64,000 nt of DNA. Source: Adenophora triphylla var. japonica (taxonomy: Eukaryota > Streptophyta > Magnoliopsida > Asterales > Campanulaceae). The stretch covers positions 620,001-684,000 of the forward strand of contig JAFEMH010000079.1 in NCBI GenBank assembly GCA_022495995.1. The letters run 5' to 3'. This document shows positions 23,766 to 35,230 of the stretch, piece after piece. The first letter of the stretch is position 1; the number at the start of each line of letters is the position of its first letter. The notes under the pieces were generated by a model that had not been told where the DNA came from, searched no databases, and saw only the letters and a program-made list of their open reading frames with translations. Both the position numbers and the translations under genes were made by a program.

Positions 23766-23863
23766 AACTCCGTCCCAATATGAATGTCCGAAAACTATCT
23801 AAGTTTGTTCTTGATCAAGAACAAATTCGAAAACTTTTTGAACATTCATTTTTGGGACAGAGG
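23766..23863. mobile_element. MITE 2 (short Stowaway-like) in each array unit
   Basis: About 98 bp and almost a perfect foldback: CCTCCGTCCCAATATGAATG against CATTCATTTTTGGGACAGAGG. It has an inner palindrome TTGTTCTTGATCAAGAACAA and TA flanks. Other copies are at 28341-28437, about 32911-33008, and in unit 4 near 47051-47148, where element D has inserted at its left tip. Confidence 0.8.
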
Positions 23864-24117
23864 TAGTAGTTTTCAACAACTCATTATAAAGATTGTTTCA
23901 CTACGTGATATGAGAGCTAGGGAGAAGCAGATCTGTAATATGGAAGAAATTTTAAGAATGTATAGTTAAGGGAAAGGGATTATTTACGTAGAGGTAGGTC
24001 CTTCGTCTGGGAAAGACATGGGCTCCTTGATCCCACCACAAGCGATGTGCCCAGAAACCAGAATCTCTGTCACCCGTGGAAACATTTTATTTTTAGCGTA
24101 GAACAACATTTGACTTA

Positions 24118-24951
24118 GAGCATCTCCAATGCATTACTTCAAATTTTACTTCATTTCTTCAAATTTTCCTTCAAATCTTGCTTCAATTTTTTTTCCTCTC
24201 CAATCCATTCCTTCATTGTTTACTTCAAAAAGAATATTCTCAGCATCTTTCCATTCCACCTCATCATTCTACTACTTCTATAATTTCTCAAATACTACAC
24301 AAAGTTTAATCCTTTTACATATTCTACCATCTCTTTTGTTTAGAAATAAAAATTCAAATAATGTATTTATAATTCAAATTACTAATAAAATATATTTTAT
24401 TATTAAAGAAAAAAATACAAAATAAAATGATATTGACGTAAATGATATATTGACATAATGAAAACATTAGCACAAAGAAACAAATTTATAAATCATTCCA
24501 AAGTTGACGGTGAGATGGTAATAAAATATATTTTATTACTTTGTTTTCATTAAAAATGTGTGACTTTTCGATTATCATGTAATATTAACTATGTTGTTAT
24601 AAATATTGGTATGTTTTTAATTTATGTTGAATGTATTTTGTATATATTTTAATACATCCGTCTAACTTTATCTCAAATAATTATCACAATATAAACATAA
24701 AAAAAATTAAGATTATTTTAAATAATAAAAATGTTATTTTTAATTTTTATAATAAATAAGATGTAACTTTAAAAAATTAGAGGGACTAAATTGTAAATTG
24801 CTTCAAATTTGAAGCAACACTATTCATCTCCTTCAATTTTTAAGGAAAAAATGAAGTGGGTTGAAGGAAGGAATAGTGTCAAAATGAAGAAATGAAGTGG
24901 ATTGGAGATGGTCTTTAAAAATGAAGAAATGAAGTGGATTGGAGATGGTCT
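24118..24951. mobile_element. MITE 3 (about 834 bp, PIF/Harbinger-like) in each array unit
   Basis: Ends GAGCATCTCCAATGC / GGATTGGAGATGGTCT are inverted repeats, flanked by TTA (24115-24117 and 24952-24954), which fits a PIF/Harbinger-type target. The right end carries a duplicated subterminal stretch ending GGAGATGGTC. It is AT-rich with no transposase. Copies start near 28691, 33263 and 47401. Confidence 0.7.
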
Positions 24952-24982
24952 TTAAGGACGGAGAAACATGGATGGAAATCCT

Positions 24983-25018
24983 AGTAAATGGATACATGGT
25001 CCTCGCCACCACGTTTTA
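24983..25018 (-). repeat. 36-bp copy of a MATH-domain exon
   Basis: This stretch equals 60240-60275, which is part of a MATH-domain reading frame on the minus strand (KRGGEDHVSIYL). Neither side of the copy here continues the MATH frame. It therefore looks like a small templated insertion and not a gene remnant in place. It recurs in units 2-4. Confidence 0.8.
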
Positions 25019-25117
25019 AACATTTTAAATATTTTAAAGTTATCTTGGACTAGTAGTAAGCCCGTGCTACGTACGGATTGCATTTTACCTTTTATTAGTA
25101 AGTTGAAAGATAATAGT

Positions 25118-25716
25118 TGTTTTGGTCAAATTTCAACAAGTGTCTTTGATGGTAAGAAAAATGACTAAAGTGATATGAATCTGGGTACAATGATTATCAA
25201 GTTGAATAGAAATGAACACAAGGATTTTTACGAGGAAAGCCCTAGAACAACTTGTTCGCCGGCATAAAACCTCGGGAGGTTTAGGAACCTACCTTGACCA
25301 AAAGTTTACTAAGTATTTTTGTGATTACAGAGCTAGGAGCGTATAGAAGGGAACTTAAGCTAGTGAAAAAATGTGTGTGCAATACAAGTGTTCTATCCCC
25401 TTTATACCTCTTTACAACGGCTAATTACAAAGAAAATATTAAGCCTAGAATCTCGGAGGTAAGGTTGATCTTGTTGAGACATTATCGCCATTTTGTTGAT
25501 TGAGGGGATAATGATCCGTTGCTGGATATGTTGATGAAGAAAACGTCGTTGAATTGGTCTCCTATCTTTTTGACACGTTCCCTGAAAAATAGGGTTAACG
25601 TAACAATAGTTCAACCTGCGAATGATCAAGATGCAAATAGGAGAACTCAAGTTGTTAGTACCAAGATGCTAGGTGCAAGTTGTAAACAAGTTGATTTAAA
25701 AACGTAGGGCCCAACA
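25118..25716 (-). repeat. Gypsy G 3' LTR copy in array unit 1
   Basis: 599 bp, TGTTTTGGTC to GGGCCCAACA, preceded by ATAGT (25113-25117). On its right is the purine tract of a minus-strand element (TTTGGGGGCAAT on the minus strand, plus 25717-25728). This is therefore a 3' LTR with adjoining internal DNA, not a solo LTR. Its other half was left behind by the tandem duplication. Confidence 0.93.
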
Positions 25717-26084
25717 ATTGCCCCCAAACTTTTTGAATTTAAAATGAAGAATATAAAGAGACAAAAAATTTAAAAAGTTTGCCAAAAATGGTAAAAGGTA
25801 CACGGCAGTTTTAAATGAAAAGGTTTTTGATGGGACGGTTTTGAAGATTTCCAAAGCAAAGGTCATGATCATTAAGACTTCCAACCGCTGCCAACCTCTC
25901 CCTTAAATAAATAAGACTCCTCCCCAACTCTCCCTTTCACAGAATAAAAAAGGTAGCTTTCAAGGAGGTTTTCAAGAGGAATAACCAAGGAAGGAGACCG
26001 GAGAGAAAATCAAGTAAGAATTTTCTGGTGAGTTTCTCTTTTCCTTTTCAATTTTCTCTTTGATTTCTTGCTCAAGTTGTAAAA

Positions 26085-27908
26085 ATGGGAAGAAAAAAGG
26101 TGATTATAATCGAAAGTAATGAGGGTTTGCCCGAGGGTTTCTCAACTCAGAACATGTTGAAAAAATCAGACAATGAAAAATGTTTGATTCCTCAAGCCAA
26201 CTTAGAAATCATTAAGAAAAATCACGCTATGCCATATGAAACCGTCTTTTTCACCCACCCTGACTTAACTTCTGAATGCTATTCTACCGATTGGGTGTGC
26301 TTTCCCGAATATCCCTTTGTTATTGGCCTAAAATTTCCCTTCCCAAAGTTAATTACTAGGTTTTTTGCCTCCTCGAAACTCAACTATGCCCAAATCATGC
26401 CTCAAGGTTGGAGGTGCTTGCAAACCCTAGTTAGGTTAAATGCGGAGACTGAGTTGGAAGTTGGTTTAGAAGAATTCGCTTATACAACTGAGATTAGGGG
26501 ATTTGGCCCTGGGAGATTTAGCTTTAGGATTAAGACTGGTGAAGCCCTTTTTTGTATGATAACTGTGATCCTGCTGATAGAGGTTGGAGGAACAAATTTT
26601 TCTTTGCAAGGAGAAATACCCTAGCTTCGGAGGAGGGTGCAATTTCCAAGTGGAGGTCTCAAGGTAGTATAGATAATTTTTCTTACTCTATTAATGTTAC
26701 TTAACAACCTGCTAACTAATCACTTGAATCTCTTTTGGCGTAGTTGCTAAGCTGAGCGTGCTTTTTCCAGCAAAAGAGGGTAGAGGGGAGAATGTGAGGA
26801 AAATCTATGAGTTGGATCCATTAATAAGGTCTTTCAAGGCATTCCTGGTCTTGTTTTCTGTAGATTTAGAAGAAGAACTTAAGCCTGAAGAAGCTCTGCC
26901 TGATCAAGAACTTAACCCTGAAGAAGCTCTACCTGATCCCACCAAGATGTCCAGAGGTTTACCTAACATCTTAAAGCTTTGCCTATCTCCAATCTGTTCT
27001 AATCTTTTTAAGTTGTTCTTATTTTATACCCCTTTTTTGCAGCTACTCGATCTAAAGACACTGTGAGTGCTGCAGACCTATTGGCTGAAGTTAGGGCAAA
27101 GAGAACTGCCAAGAGAGATAATAAGCCTCCAACTCTTATGTCTATGGCATCTACTTCTGATTTGAATGTCTCCAAGAAGAAGGAGGAAGCGAAGAAAAGG
27201 AAGTTGATAGAGGCTGAGGCCACGGATGCAAGTGATGATATGGTGAAAACAAGAGAGAAGTTTAAAGCTGCGATAGCAAGATTTGTTGATGAGGTAAAAC
27301 GAAGAGACCTTGAACCTTACCAAAGAGTTGATAGAGTATTAATACTTCTTTTACACAGGTTTCGGAAATTATGAGTCCTATTATGGACCAGGTCGATACT
27401 CTGAAGATCAAGGCGGCAAAATGTAGTCATGAAGCTGCGGAATCAAGGAAGGAAGCCACCAAAAAGTGCTGGGGAAGTAGAGAGGTTGAAGAAAGAAGCA
27501 GAAAAGTATGTTGGTGAGGTGGAGAAATTGAAGAAAGATTTTGAGACTTTAGGGAAGGAAGTGGAAGTTGTTCGTGCTGAGAATGAAGCTCATATGAAAG
27601 AGCTTGAAGCAGCCAAGGGACATTTCAAGTTCAATGCCACCAAGACATTGCTGGAGGCCAGAATTCAGCTTATGGAGGAGTACAAGAATGGACAAGCTCC
27701 AACTTGGGACTTGGAGGAGGAGAAAAGAACTTTAGAAGACCACATTGGAGAACCAGGAGATGGAGAGGAGGTGAACTCAATGGCCCTTGAAACTCTAGTT
27801 GATGATACTGATAAAGCTTTGAGTACCATAGTGGTAGCTCAAGTTGAAGAAAATGATCAAGGGAAGAAACCAAATGCACCACCGGCGGCAGCAGGCCAGA
27901 ATGTTTGA
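26085..27908 (+). pseudogene. Antisense gene of Gypsy G, array copy 1 (Transposase_28-like, four exons)
   Basis: A gene on the strand opposite to G, between pol and the 3' LTR, as described for extra ORFs of the Tat lineage. Exons I infer: 26085-26663, 26744-26956, 27043-27293, 27359-27908. All introns are GT-AG, and the first has a CTAAC branch motif. Phases match across all three junctions. The N-terminal domain (FPFPKLITRFFASSKLNYAQ, PQGWRCLQTLVRL) resembles the plant putative gypsy-type transposon domain (PF04195). The C-terminus is a long coiled coil (EVERLKKEAEKYVGEVEKLK). Function unknown. A T run at 26548-26553 needs a -1 shift to join the frames, and copy 1 alone has an extra A near 27460. 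Confidence 0.8.
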
Positions 27909-29690
27909 AAAATTTGAAAGTTTATAAGTAGTTTGGAAGGAGGAGGAACAAAAAACAATTTTTTGCTTATTTGCCGCACCATTGGTGGGCACCAAAGAGT
28001 ACTGAGATATGCATAGCAAGTACTCCCTCTGTCGCTAAATGAATGTCCAGATTCAAAAAATTTTTGTCCCAATATGAATGTCTTTTTTGTAAAAAACTTT
28101 GTCCCTAAACGCTTTTCTGGTATTTTTTTTTTCCGATATCATTGGATAACAAGAATATTTATGGATCATTGTCATTAAAATATATAAAAATCACACATTT
28201 TCAGAGTCTGTTTAAATGAAATTTGGACATTAATTTAGGGTCGGAGGGAGTACAAAACTAGACTGGAATAACACTGAGGGATTGAAAAACTCAAGACAAA
28301 CAAATAACTGAACAAGTACAAAAAAAAAAGTATGCTACTACCTCCGTCCCAATATGAATGTCCGAAAACTATCTAAGTTTGTTCTTGATCAAGAACAAAT
28401 TCGAAAACTTTTTGAACATTCATTTTTGGGACAGAGGTAGTAGTTTTCAACAACTCATTATAAAGATTGTTTCACTACGTGATATGAGAGCTAGGGAGAA
28501 GCAGATCTGTAATATGGAAGAAATTTTAAGAATGTATAGTTAAGGGAAAGGGATTATTTACGTAGAGGTAGGTCCTTCGTCTGGGAAAGACATGGGCTCC
28601 TTGATCCCACCACAAGCGATGTGCCCAGAAACCGTAATCTCGTCACCCGTGGAAACATTTTATTTTTAGCGTAGAACAACATTTGACTTAGAGCATCTCC
28701 AATGCATTACTTCAAATTTTACTTCATTTCTTCAAATTTTCCTTCAAATCTTGCTTCAATTTTTTTTCCTCTCCAATCCATTCCTTCATTGTTTACTTCA
28801 AAAAGAATATTCTCAGCATCTTTCCATTCCACCTCATCATTCTACTACTTCTATAATTTCTCAAATACTACACAAAGTTTAATCCTTTTACATATTCTAC
28901 CATCTCTTTTGTTTAGAAATAAAAATTCAAATAATGTATTTATAATTCAAATTACTAATAAAATATATTTTATTATTAAAGAAAAAAATACAAAATAAAA
29001 TGATATTGACGTAAATGATATATTGACATAATGAAAACATTAGCACAAAGAAACAAATTTATAAATCATTCCAAAGTTGACGGTGAGATGGTAATAAAAT
29101 ATATTTTATTACTTTGTTTTCATTAAAAATGTGTGACTTTTCGATTATCATGTAATATTAACTATGTTGTTATAAATATTGGTATGTTTTTAATTTATGT
29201 TGAATGTATTTTGTATATATTTTAATACATCCGTCTAACTTTATCTCAAATAATTATCACAGTATAAACATAAAAAAAATTAAGATTATTTTAAATAATA
29301 AAAATGTTATTTTTAATTTTTATAATAAATAAGATGTAACTTTAAAAAATTAGAGGGACTAAATTGTAAATTGCTTCAAATTTGAAGCAACACTATTCAT
29401 CTCCTTCAATTTTTAAGGAAAAAATGAAGTGGGTTGAAGGAAGGAATAGTGTCAAAATGAAGAAATGAAGTGGATTGGAGATGGTCTTTAAAAATGAAGA
29501 AATGAAGTGGATTGGAGATGGTCTTTAAGGACGGAGAAACATGGATGGAAATCCTAGTAAATGGATACATGGTCCTCGCCACCACGTTTTAAACATTTTA
29601 AATATTTTAAAGTTATCTTGGACTAGTAGTAAGCCCGTGCTACGTACGGATTGCATTTTACCTTTTATTAGTAAGTTGAAAGATAATAGT

Positions 29691-30289
29691 TGTTTTGGTC
29701 AAATTTCAACAAGTGTCTTTGATGGTAAGAAAAATGACTAAAGTGATATGAATCTGGGTACAATGATTATCAAGTTGAATAGAAATGAACACAAGGATTT
29801 TTACGAGGAAAGCCCTAGAACAACTTGTTCGCCGGCATAAAACCTCGGGAGGTTTAGGAACCTACCTTGACCAAAAGTTTACTAAGTATTTTTGTGATTA
29901 CAGAGCTAGGAGCGTATAGAAGGGAACTTAAGCTAGTGAAAAAATGTGTGTGCAATACAAGTGTTCTATCCCCTTTATACCTCTTTACAACGGCTAATTA
30001 CAAAGAAAATATTAAGCCTAGAATCTCGGAGGTAAGGTTGATCTTGTTGAGACATTATCGCCATTTTGTTGATTGAGGGGATAATGATCCGTTGCTGGAT
30101 ATGTTGATGAAGAAAACGTCGTTGAATTGGTCTCCTATCTTTTTGACACGTTCCCTGAAAAATAGGGTTAACGTAACAATAGTTCAACCTGCGAATGATC
30201 AAGATGCAAATAGGAGAACTCAAGTTGTTAGTACCAAGATGCTAGGTGCAAGTTGTAAACAAGTTGATTTAAAAACGTAGGGCCCAACA
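29691..30289 (-). repeat. Gypsy G 3' LTR copy in array unit 2
   Basis: 599 bp, again preceded by ATAGT and followed by the purine tract. It shares with units 1 and 3 a T (AAAATGTGTG) where unit 4 and the true 5' LTR of G have C. Confidence 0.92.
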
Positions 30290-30659
30290 ATTGCCCCCAA
30301 ACTTTTTGAATTTAAAATGAAGAATATAAAGAGACAAAAAATTTAAAAAGTTTGCCAAAAATGGTAAAAGGTACACGGCGGTTTTTAAATGAAAAGGTTT
30401 TTGATTGGACGGTTTTGAAGATTTCCAAAGCAAAAGGTCATGATCATTAAGACTTCCAACCGCTGCCAATCTCTCCCTTAAATAAATAAGACTCCTCCCC
30501 AACTCTCCCTTTCACAGAATAAAAAAGGTAGCTTTCAAGGAGGTTTTCAAGAGGAATAACCAAGGAAGGAGACCGGAGAGAAAATCAAGTAAGAATTTTC
30601 TGGTGAGTTTCTCTTTTCCTTTTCAATTTTCTCTTTGATTTCTTGCTCAAGTTGTAAAA

Positions 30660-32482
30660 ATGGGAAGAAAAAGGTGATTATAATCGAAAGTAATGAGGGT
30701 TTGCCCGAGGGTTTCTCAACTCGTAACATGTTGAAAAATCGCACAATGAAAAATGTTTGATTCCTCAAGCCAACTTAGAAATCATTAAGAAAAATCACGC
30801 TATGCCATATGAAACCGTCTTTTTCACCCACCCTGACTTAACTTCTGAATGCTATTCTACCGATTGGGTGTGCTTTCCCGAATATCCCTTTGTTATTGGC
30901 CTAAAATTTCCCTTCCCAAAGTTAATTACTAGGTTTTTTGCCTCCTCGAAACTCAACTATGCCCAAATCATGCCTCAAGGTTGGAGGTGCTTGCAAACCC
31001 TAGTTAGGTTAAATGCGGAGACTGAGTTGGAAGTTGGTTTAGAAGAATTCGCTTATACAACTGAGATTAGGGGATTTGGCCCTGGGAGATTTAGCTTTAG
31101 GATTAAGACTGGTGAAGCCCTTTTTTGTATGATAACTGTGATCCTGCTGATAGAGGTTGGAGGAACAAATTTTTCTTTGCAAGGAGAAATACCCTAGCTT
31201 CGGAGGAGGGTGCAATTTCCAAGTGGAGGTCTCAAGGTAGTATAGATAATTTTTCTTACTCTATTAATGTTACTTAACAACCTGCTAACTAATCACTTGA
31301 ATCTCTTTTGGCGTAGTTGCTAAGCTGAGCGTGCTTTTTCCAGCAAAAGAGGGTAGAGGGGAGAATGTGAGGAAAATCTATGAGTTGGATCCATTAATAA
31401 GGTCTTTCAAGGCATTCCTGGTCTTGTTTTCTGTAGATTTAGAAGAAGAACTTAAGCCTGAAGAAGCTCTGCCTGATCAAGAACTTAACCCTGAAGAAGC
31501 TCTACCTGATCCCACCAAGATGTCCAGAGGTTTACCTAACATCTTAAAGCTTTGCCTATCTCCAATCTGTTCTAATCTTTTTAAGTTGTTCTTATTTTAT
31601 ACCCCTTTTTTGCAGCTACTCGATCTAAAGACACTGTGAGTCTTTGCCGGACCTATTGGCTGAAGTTAGGGCAAAGAGAACTGCCAAGAGAGATAATAAG
31701 CCTCCAACTCCTATGTCTATGGCATCTACTTCTGATTTGAATGTCTCCAAGAAGAAGGAGGAAGCGAAGAAAAGGAAGTTGATAGAGGCTGAGGCCACGG
31801 ATGCAAGTGATGATATGGTGAAAACAAGAGAGAAGTTTAAAGCTGCGATAGCAAGATTTGTTGATGAGGTAAAACGAAGAGACCTTGAACCTTACCAAAG
31901 AGTTGATAGAGTATTAATACTTCTTTTACACAGGTTTCGGAAATTATGAGTCCTATTATGGACCAGGTCGATACTCTGAAGATCAAGGCGGCAAAATGTA
32001 GTCATGAAGCTGCGGAATCAAGGAAGGAAGCCACCAAAAGTGCTGGGGAAGTAGAGAGGTTGAAGAAAGAAGCAGAAAAGTATGTTGGTGAGGTGGAGAA
32101 ATTGAAGAAAGATTTTGAGACTTTAGGGAAGGAAGTGGAAGTTGTTCGTGCTGAGAATGAAGCTCATATGAAAGAGCTTGAAGCAGCCAAGGGACATTTC
32201 AAGTTCAATGCCACCAAGACATTGCTGGAGGCCAGAATTCAGCTTATGGAGGAGTACAAGAATGGACAAGCTCCAACTTGGGACTTGGAGGAGGAGAAAA
32301 GAACTTTAGAAGACCACATTGGAGAACCAGGAGATGGAGAGGAGGTGAACTCAATGGCCCTTGAAACTCTAGTTGATGATACTGATAAAGCTTTGAGTAC
32401 CATAGTGGTAGCTCAAGTTGAAGAAAATGATCAAGGGAAGAAACCAAATGCACCACCGGCGGCAGCAGGCCAGAATGTTTGA
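30660..32482 (+). pseudogene. Antisense gene of Gypsy G, array copy 2
   Basis: Same gene as at 26085. Exon 1 ends at 31236, intron 1 spans 31237-31316, and the stop ends at 32482. The exon 1 start is broken: the A run after GGGAAG is one base short, and CAG sites near 30716 and 30737 read CGT and CGC. The long open frame therefore begins only at about 30757. The last exon is intact (MSPIMDQVDTLKIK to PPAAAGQNV) and shows the clean coiled coil. Confidence 0.8.
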
Positions 32483-34263
32483 AAAATTTGAAAGTTTATA
32501 AGTAGTTTGGAAGGAGGAGGAACAAAAAACAATTTTTTGCTTATTTGCCGCACCATTGGTGGGCACCAAAGAGTACTGAGATATGCATAGCAAGTACTCC
32601 CTCTGTCGCTAAATGAATGTCCGCATTCAAAAAATTTTTGTCCCAATATGAATGTCTTTTTTGTAAAAAACTTTGTCCCTAAACGCTTTTCGGTATTTTT
32701 TTTCCGATATCATTGGATAACAAGAATATTTATGGATCATTGTCATTAAAATATATAAAAATCACACATTTTCAGAGTCTGTTTAAATGAAATTTGGACA
32801 TTAATTTAGGGTCGGAGGGAGTACAAAACTAGACTGGAATAACACTGAGGGATTGAAAAACTCAAGACAAACAAATAACTGAACAAGTACAAAAAAAAAA
32901 GTATGCTACTACCTCCGTCCCAATATGAATGTCCGAAAACTATCTAAGTTTGTTCTTGATCAAGAACAAATTCGAAAACTTTTTGAACATTCATTTTTGG
33001 GACAGAGGTAGTAGTTTTCAACAACTCATTATAAAGATTGTTTCACTACGTGATATGAGAGCTAGGGAGAAGCAGATCTGTAATATGGAAGAAATTTTAA
33101 GAATGTATAGTTAAGGGAAAGGGATTATTTACGTAGAGGTAGGTCCTTCGTCTGGGAAAGACATGGGCTCCTTGATCCCACCACAAGCGATGTGCCCAGA
33201 AACCAGAATCTCTGTCACCCGTGGAAACATTTTATTTTTAGCGTAGAACAACATTTGACTTAGAGCATCTCCAATGCATTACTTCAAATTTTACTTCATT
33301 TCTTCAAATTTTCCTTCAAATCTTGCTTCAATTTTTTTTCCTCTCCAATCCATTCCTTCATTGTTTACTTCAAAAAGAATATTCTCAGCATCTTTCCATT
33401 CCACCTCATCATTCTACTACTTCTATAATTTCTCAAATACTACACAAAGTTTAATCCTTTTACATATTCTACCATCTCTTTTGTTTAGAAATAAAAATTC
33501 AAATAATGTATTTATAATTCAAATTACTAATAAAATATATTTTATTATTAAAGAAAAAAATACAAAATAAAATGATATTGACGTAAATGATATATTGACA
33601 TAATGAAAACATTAGCACAAAGAAACAAATTTATAAATCATTCCAAAGTTGACGGTGAGATGGTAATAAAATATATTTTATTACTTTGTTTTCATTAAAA
33701 ATGTGTGACTTTTCGATTATCATGTAATATTAACTATGTTGTTATAAATATTGGTATGTTTTTAATTTATGTTGAATGTATTTTGTATATATTTTAATAT
33801 ATTCGTCTAACTTTATCTCAAATAATTATCTCAATATAAACATAAAAAAAAAATTAAGATTATTTTAAACAATAAAATGTTATTTTTAATTTTTATAATA
33901 AATAAGATGTAACTTTAAAAAATTAGAGGGACTAAATTGTAAATTGCTTCAAATTTGAAGCAACACTATTCATCTCCTTCAATTTTTAAGGAAAAAATGA
34001 AGTGGGTTGAAGGAAGGAATAGTGTCAAAATGAAGAAATGAAGTGGATTGGAGATGGTCTTTAAAAATGAAGAAATGAAGTGGATTGGAGATGGTCTTTA
34101 AGGACGGAGAAACATGGATGGAAATCCTAGTAAATGGATACATGGTCCTCGCCACCACGTTTTAAACATTTTAAATATTTTAAAGTTATCTTGGACTAGT
34201 AGTAAGCCCGTGCTACGTACGGATTGCATTTTACCTTTTATTAGTAAGTTGAAAGATAATAGT

Positions 34264-34862
34264 TGTTTTGGTCAAATTTCAACAAGTGTCTTTGATGGTA
34301 AGAAAAATGACTAAAGTGATATGAATCTGGGTACAATGATTATCAAGTTGAATAGAAATGAACACAAGGATTTTTACGAGGAAAGCCCTAGAACAACTTG
34401 TTCGCCGGCATAAAACCTCGGGAGGTTTAGGAACCTACCTTGACCAAAAGTTTACTAAGTATTTTTGTGATTACAGAGCTAGGAGCGTATAGAAGGGAAC
34501 TTAAGCTAGTGAAAAAATGTGTGTGCAATACAAGTGTTCTATCCCCTTTATACCTCTTTACAACGGCTAATTACAAAGAAAATATTAAGCCTAGAATCTC
34601 GGAGGTAAGGTTGATCTTGTTGAGACATTATCGCCATTTTGTTGATTGAGGGGATAATGATCCGTTGCTAGACATGTTGATGAAGAAAACGTCGTTGAAT
34701 TGGTCTCCTATCTTTTTGACACGTTCCCTGAAAAATAGGGTTAACGTAACAATAGTTCAACCTGCGAATGATCAAGATGCAAATAGGAGAACTCAAGTTG
34801 TTAGTACCAAGATGCTAGGTGCAAGTTGTAAACAAGTTGATTTAAAAACGTAGGGCCCAACA
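34264..34862 (-). repeat. Gypsy G 3' LTR copy in array unit 3
   Basis: 599 bp with the same flanks as in units 1 and 2. Confidence 0.92.
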
Positions 34863-35230
34863 ATTGCCCCCAAACTTTTTGAATTTAAAATGAAGAATAT
34901 AAAGAGACAAAAAATTTAAAAAGTTTGCCAAAAATGGTAATAGGTGCACGGCGGTTTAAATGAAAAAGTTTTTGATGGGACGGTTTTTGAAGATTTCCAA
35001 AGCAAAGGTCATGATCATTAAGACTTTCAACCGCTGCCAACCTCTCCCTTAAATAAATAAGACTCCTCCCCAACTCTCCCTTTCACAGAATAAAAAAGGT
35101 AGCTTTCAAGGAGGTTTTCAAGAGGAATAACCAAGGAAGGAGACCGGAGAGAAAATCAAGTAAGAATTTTCTGGTGAGTTTCTCTTTTCCTTTTCAATTT
35201 TCTCTTTGATTTCTTGCTCAAGTTGTAAAA

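Larger units (their letters stand above)
23424..27994. repeat. Tandem array unit 1 (4571 bp)
   Basis: The first of four head-to-tail copies. Each unit starts AAGAGTACTGAG and contains MITE 1, MITE 2, MITE 3, a 36-bp MATH exon scrap, a hairpin sequence, the target duplication ATAGT, a 599-bp Gypsy G LTR, the G polypurine tract and the antisense gene. The left end is the original junction with flanking DNA (TTACAG before AAGAG). Confidence 0.95.
27995..32568. repeat. Tandem array unit 2 (4574 bp)
   Basis: Same order as unit 1 and nearly identical to it. The junction GCACCAAAGAGTACTG at about 27990 joins internal Gypsy DNA to flank DNA with a 2-bp AA overlap. The same junction recurs at 32568 and 37135. 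Confidence 0.95.

Noticed and set aside
24129..24425. 98-residue open frame repeated four times in the array
   Set aside because: It lies inside MITE 3, is low complexity (F, S, T rich), and shows no domain.
25402..25707. Open frames on both strands in the Gypsy G LTR, repeated in every unit
   Set aside because: They lie wholly inside a 599-bp LTR and show no domain. Their repetition only reflects the array.
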